Shown here piece after piece: positions 46,291 to 49,191 of a stretch of 49,191 nucleotides of DNA. Below the pieces are notes generated by a model. That model saw nothing but the letters and a program-made list of their open reading frames with translations. It did not search any database and was not told the origin of the DNA. Both the position numbers and the translations under genes were made by a program. Position 1 is the first letter of the stretch, and each line of letters opens with the position of its first letter. This DNA comes from a virus, in IMG/VR virus record IMGVR_UViG_3300025030_000156, positions 1-49,191 of that record. One strand, 5' to 3'.

Positions 46291-46596
46291 CTATTTGCAC
46301 CACAGCCACCATTTGGCCACAGTGTCACAGGGATTGCCGTCCCATGCCAGCAAACTCATGCTTGTTGTATATTCAATACCCTCTTGGCCTTCGATGTGAA
46401 CATTGCGGAGCGCCTCCAGCAGTTCGGTGAGGATGGGGGCGGAATAGAATGGGGGGTGTAGGGGGTGGGCCGTAAATCTGGTAATCAAAGACTGATTGCT
46501 GTCATACATGGGGAATATTGAAGTCGCGCTTTCCCTTTGCGGCCACCCCGCCTCTTTAAGCCGCTTCGCCATCTCGAAACTGACGGTGTGGTTCAC
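46291..46596 (-). CDS. Conserved phage hypothetical protein
   Basis: 101 residues from a GTG at 46596 that overlaps the upstream stop (GTGA). N-terminus FEMAKRLKEAGWPQ and a central APILTELLEALRNV, a pattern that I associate with short phage proteins of unknown function. Coupled to its upstream gene. Confidence 0.65.
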   Translation of the reverse strand: MNHTVSFEMAKRLKEAGWPQRESATSIFPMYDSNQSLITRFTAHPLHPPFYSAPILTELLEALRNVHIEGQEGIEYTTSMSLLAWDGNPCDTVAKWWLWCK

Positions 46597-46760
46597 TTTG
46601 GCGCCTCACATTCTTTGCATTTGGGCCATACGATTTTACTGTCTATGTATTTCCATACTTGGGCGTACTTGTCCATTTTCTTGCCGCACTCTGGGCAATA
46701 GCACCACATGCTTCCGGCGGTTTGCTCGCTTACGCTTTCCATTGCCTCGTACAGGTTCAT
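46593..46760 (-). CDS. Zinc-ribbon protein
   Basis: 55 residues from ATG 46760 after CCAGGAGGTGCCGAA. Contains CYCPECGKKMDK and WPKCKECEAPK, two Cys pairs. It overlaps the lipoprotein stop by ATGA. An alternative ATG at 46790 lies inside the lipoprotein gene. Function unknown. Confidence 0.72.
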   Translation of the reverse strand: MNLYEAMESVSEQTAGSMWCYCPECGKKMDKYAQVWKYIDSKIVWPKCKECEAPK

Positions 46761-46927
46761 TTCGGCACCTCCTGGGTTTTGGTTTTGCACTCCGCCTCCA
46801 GTGTGACAATCCAGCTATGCTCTGTCTCTACCACGCGGCTGACATGCGCGGGCGGGCATACGGCGCGGCGGAGCGTGGAGCATCCGCAGAGGGCGATGCA
46901 CAGCAGGGCGAGGGTGAGGCGCTTCAT
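46757..46927 (-). CDS. Small lipoprotein
   Basis: 56 residues: signal peptide MKRLTLALLCIALCGC with the lipobox LCGC, so the mature protein begins at Cys 16. The mature part is short and has Cys/Pro-containing CPPAHVSRV. It resembles small outer-membrane spanins of the Rz1 type in size, but no partner inner spanin is next to it. It overlaps both neighbours by ATGA. Confidence 0.75.
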   Translation of the reverse strand: MKRLTLALLCIALCGCSTLRRAVCPPAHVSRVVETEHSWIVTLEAECKTKTQEVPK

Positions 46928-47106
46928 GGCGCTATCCCCGGTTCAAAGTCATAACCTTCTGCGGCCAGTTTGGTTATCGCATCTTCTAATTTTGCGCCGG
47001 TTGCCCCCAAGATTTGCTCCAAGAACCATTGCTTATGATGCACTCCATCTGTCAACAATCCACAAATTGCAAGTCCGCATATTTTTCCCATGCGTTCACT
47101 ACTCAT
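46924..47106 (-). CDS. Hypothetical 60-residue protein
   Basis: Starts at ATG 47106 after GAGGAGGTGCCGC and ends with an ATGA overlap. WFLEQILGATGAKLEDAITKLAAEGYDFEPG suggests a short helical protein. No family recognised. Confidence 0.65.
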   Translation of the reverse strand: MSSERMGKICGLAICGLLTDGVHHKQWFLEQILGATGAKLEDAITKLAAEGYDFEPGIAP

Positions 47107-47233
47107 GCGGCACCTCCTCATGCTGGTTGCATCCCGTCCACTGCGGTTCCACGCAGGCATTTATGCGGCGGCATACCCGCGTGCCCGGGCTGTAGAATCT
47201 GCATTCCGAGCATGGGCGTTGAGTGGGCTTCAT
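47099..47233 (-). CDS. 44-residue Cys-rich protein
   Basis: ATG 47233 overlaps the upstream stop (ATGA). Cys pattern CSECRFYSPGTRVCRR...CVEPQWTGC may form a metal site. An upstream in-frame ATG lies in the neighbouring gene. Function unknown. Confidence 0.65.
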   Translation of the reverse strand: MKPTQRPCSECRFYSPGTRVCRRINACVEPQWTGCNQHEEVPHE

Positions 47234-47412
47234 GGCCGCCTCAATTCCGCGAGACATCTGGACAGGTCCAATGATGCGCGTTCGGCGGTTGCCGCCTCTG
47301 TGCAACGGTAACTTGCCATCGGATCAGTTTTCATTTTCGCCAAGGCGATTTCGGCGCGCTTCAAAAAGCGCTTGGCCTCATGGATGGCTTCCTGTAATTT
47401 TTTGTCGTTCAC
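47230..47412 (-). CDS. Hypothetical 60-residue helical protein
   Basis: GTG start at 47412 overlaps the upstream stop (GTGA). MNDKKLQEAIHEAKRFLKRAEIALAKMK is a basic amphipathic helix. No family recognised. Confidence 0.65.
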   Translation of the reverse strand: MNDKKLQEAIHEAKRFLKRAEIALAKMKTDPMASYRCTEAATAERASLDLSRCLAELRRP

Positions 47413-48080
47413 GGCTTGCTCCCGTCGGGGCGGGCGATGGTTTTGTAATATTCAATCTCCCCGTGTTTAGTGGTGAACTCATGCATGCTACAAATCGCCT
47501 CCCCATCCCCGAGGGCTTGGAGGGCGGCGTGGATAAGATCCAGCGACCGTCTCGCTTCTCGCTCCGAAGCACACGGGATTGTCAGATACCATTTGCCGAA
47601 AGTCTCTCCCACATTCCCGAATGATATTTGTACTGTGGCCGCCTGCGGCCACACCTTCACCGGCTCCGGCACCGGATAGCGCACATGGGTAAACGTCCCT
47701 GTGAAGGCAAACGTTCTGTCGCAACCGTCGCAATGAAAAGTAGATTCCGCCGACTTCGGCTTTTTGCAGTCATCACACAGTATTTTTCCATCGGGCATGA
47801 CGGTAAGGTTCACTATGGCGCTCCTGCAATTCTCGCACCGTGCGGGACTTTCCTGCTCTGGCTCCGGCACCCAGCGGAAGATGTCGGGGTTACGCTCCAT
47901 AACGTATGTTGAATGCCTGTGGCATGTTCGGCGAGTTGCAAACTCTGGTATTTCCGGAGATAAAAATTCCCACCATTGCGCGTTATTTGACATGTTTCGC
48001 AAAATTCCTTTCGTCCCCACCGGACAATCCGGCAGTGGTGATACCAGTTCCCAATAGCCTTGCTCGTTTTGCTTAGTCAT
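47409..48080 (-). CDS. Hypothetical protein with two zinc knuckles
   Basis: 223 residues from ATG 48080 after GAGGAGGATCGT. N-terminal 75 residues include CHRHSTYVM; then CENCRSAIVNL, CDDCKKPKS and CDGCDRTFAF give CxxC pairs of one or two zinc sites; the C-terminal 100 residues are beta-alpha (VQISFGNVGETFGKWYLTIPC). Upstream and downstream couplings are by ATGA and GTGA overlaps. Function unknown. Confidence 0.65.
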   Translation of the reverse strand: MTKQNEQGYWELVSPLPDCPVGTKGILRNMSNNAQWWEFLSPEIPEFATRRTCHRHSTYVMERNPDIFRWVPEPEQESPARCENCRSAIVNLTVMPDGKILCDDCKKPKSAESTFHCDGCDRTFAFTGTFTHVRYPVPEPVKVWPQAATVQISFGNVGETFGKWYLTIPCASEREARRSLDLIHAALQALGDGEAICSMHEFTTKHGEIEYYKTIARPDGSKP

Positions 48081-48376
48081 ACGATCCTCCTCAATAGGGC
48101 GAACATTTCATCCGCCTGTTCGGGCGCAAACTGGAACACGCGCCAGCCTAACTCCTGAGCCGCGTTCATTTTCTCCATGTCGCGGTAGTGGCCCTTGCCT
48201 TGATGCCCGCTTCGGGCGCGGCTCCAGATTGAGCCCTGAATTTCGATTGCGATTTTCCATGGGGGGAGCGCATAGTCGAATCGCCAACGGCGCGCGGCAT
48301 GGAATTTGTATTCTTGTTCCCATGAGGCGTTAAGGTTTTTCAGCATGGAGAAAATCATGCCTACGGGAATTTTCAC
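48077..48376 (-). CDS. Vsr/DUF559-like PD-(D/E)XK endonuclease
   Basis: 99 residues. From GTG 48376, which overlaps the upstream stop (GTGA). Shows RRWRFDYALPPWKIAIEIQG, then GHQGKGHYRDMEKMNAAQELGWRVFQF, the order D, ExxG and D-x-x-K-x-N of the Vsr/DUF559-like family, in a compact size. In phages such enzymes may process branched DNA or help with recombination or host DNA damage. A longer in-frame start at 48436 lies inside the neighbour. Confidence 0.78.
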   Translation of the reverse strand: MKIPVGMIFSMLKNLNASWEQEYKFHAARRWRFDYALPPWKIAIEIQGSIWSRARSGHQGKGHYRDMEKMNAAQELGWRVFQFAPEQADEMFALLRRIV

Positions 48377-48504
48377 CTGAACGCCCCCCATGCCAGCGCC
48401 CCGCAGATCAAGCCCATGAGGGTGACGAGCCCCCATGCAATCCTGCCCAGGACGCGAGCCCTCCGCGTTGCGGGGGCGCGGTCAATCACGATCCGGAGTT
48501 CCAC
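48373..48504 (-). CDS. Small membrane protein
   Basis: 43 residues from GTG 48504 after GGGGAGGTGCCCT. One transmembrane segment (GRIAWGLVTLMGLICGALAWGAF) behind a basic N-terminus. It overlaps its neighbours by 23 nt and by GTGA. The longer in-frame ORF from 48624 is not supported. Function unknown. Confidence 0.6.
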   Translation of the reverse strand: MELRIVIDRAPATRRARVLGRIAWGLVTLMGLICGALAWGAFR

Positions 48505-48649
48505 AGGGCACCTCCCCCTCGACGTGCAACCGCGTGCACAGCGGACGCGGGTACTGGCGACGGCGGTAGTCGCCGCGCAGGATGAGCCCGAGCGCAAGCG
48601 CGGCAGCGCCGCAGATGAAGCCAATGGCGAAAATGATTAGCTCCGGCAT
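48482..48649 (-). CDS. Small membrane protein
   Basis: 55 residues from ATG 48649 after AAGGAGGAGTGAA. N-terminal transmembrane helix (MPELIIFAIGFICGAAALAL), then a basic soluble tail. It may be paired with the 43-residue membrane protein downstream. Function unknown. Confidence 0.62.
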   Translation of the reverse strand: MPELIIFAIGFICGAAALALGLILRGDYRRRQYPRPLCTRLHVEGEVPCGTPDRD

Positions 48650-48650
48650 T

Positions 48651-49190
<540 letters not shown>

Positions 49191-49191
49191 A

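Overview
The window looks like an almost complete genome of a short-tailed (podovirus-type) double-stranded DNA phage of about 49 kb. The evidence is a single compact late module with a large terminase, portal, scaffold, HK97-type capsid, two adaptor-like proteins, a 965-residue nozzle-like protein, ejection-type internal proteins ending in one of 1936 residues, and no tape measure, sheath or baseplate genes. Two lipobox proteins and an RlpA-like secreted protein suggest, but do not prove, a Gram-negative host. Coding is dense and by eye fairly GC-rich. Most adjacent genes overlap by ATGA, GTGA or TAATG. No integrase, transposase, tRNA, CRISPR array or DNA polymerase was recognised.

Layout. 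(1) 5261-5360 is a divergent promoter region with one consensus-like promoter in each direction; both predicted transcripts begin at or next to the start codon. (2) 5361-35489 on + carries an SSB-like protein, a lipoprotein, a membrane protein, fibre-like appendage proteins, then the packaging, head and tail genes and the internal virion proteins. A strong hairpin terminator follows the capsid pair (18499-18530). (3) 5260 leftwards to the left edge on - carries a beta-helix-like protein, many small (often Cys-rich) proteins, an RlpA-like protein, then a structured leader RNA followed by a replication protein and a DnaB-type helicase. (4) 45307-49191 on - is a run of small zinc-ribbon, membrane and hypothetical proteins plus a Vsr/DUF559-like nuclease. 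The two window edges appear to hold the two halves of one gene, so segments (3) and (4) are probably one operon on a circular or circularly permuted genome. (5) 44542-45306 has no convincing gene and contains a dense set of perfect palindromes. (6) 44541 down to 35544 on - carries a RadC-like protein, a RecB/Cas4-like nuclease, a RecT-like annealing protein, a P-loop ATPase, an M15 peptidase endolysin with nearby membrane proteins, and ends at a hairpin terminator (35488-35516) between the converging operons.

How it fits together. DnaB helicase, its partner and SSB imply that the phage recruits the host polymerase. RecT plus a RecB-like nuclease plus a Vsr-like nuclease form a recombination set. 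The most unusual pieces are the 1936-residue internal protein, which combines a GGDEF-like domain, a HEAGH zincin and a polyvalent-protein-type C-terminus; the tail protein ending in an intein-like Hint domain; the divergent leaderless promoters with a palindromic operator whose half-sites recur in the palindrome-rich region; and several frame-disrupted or duplicated small genes.
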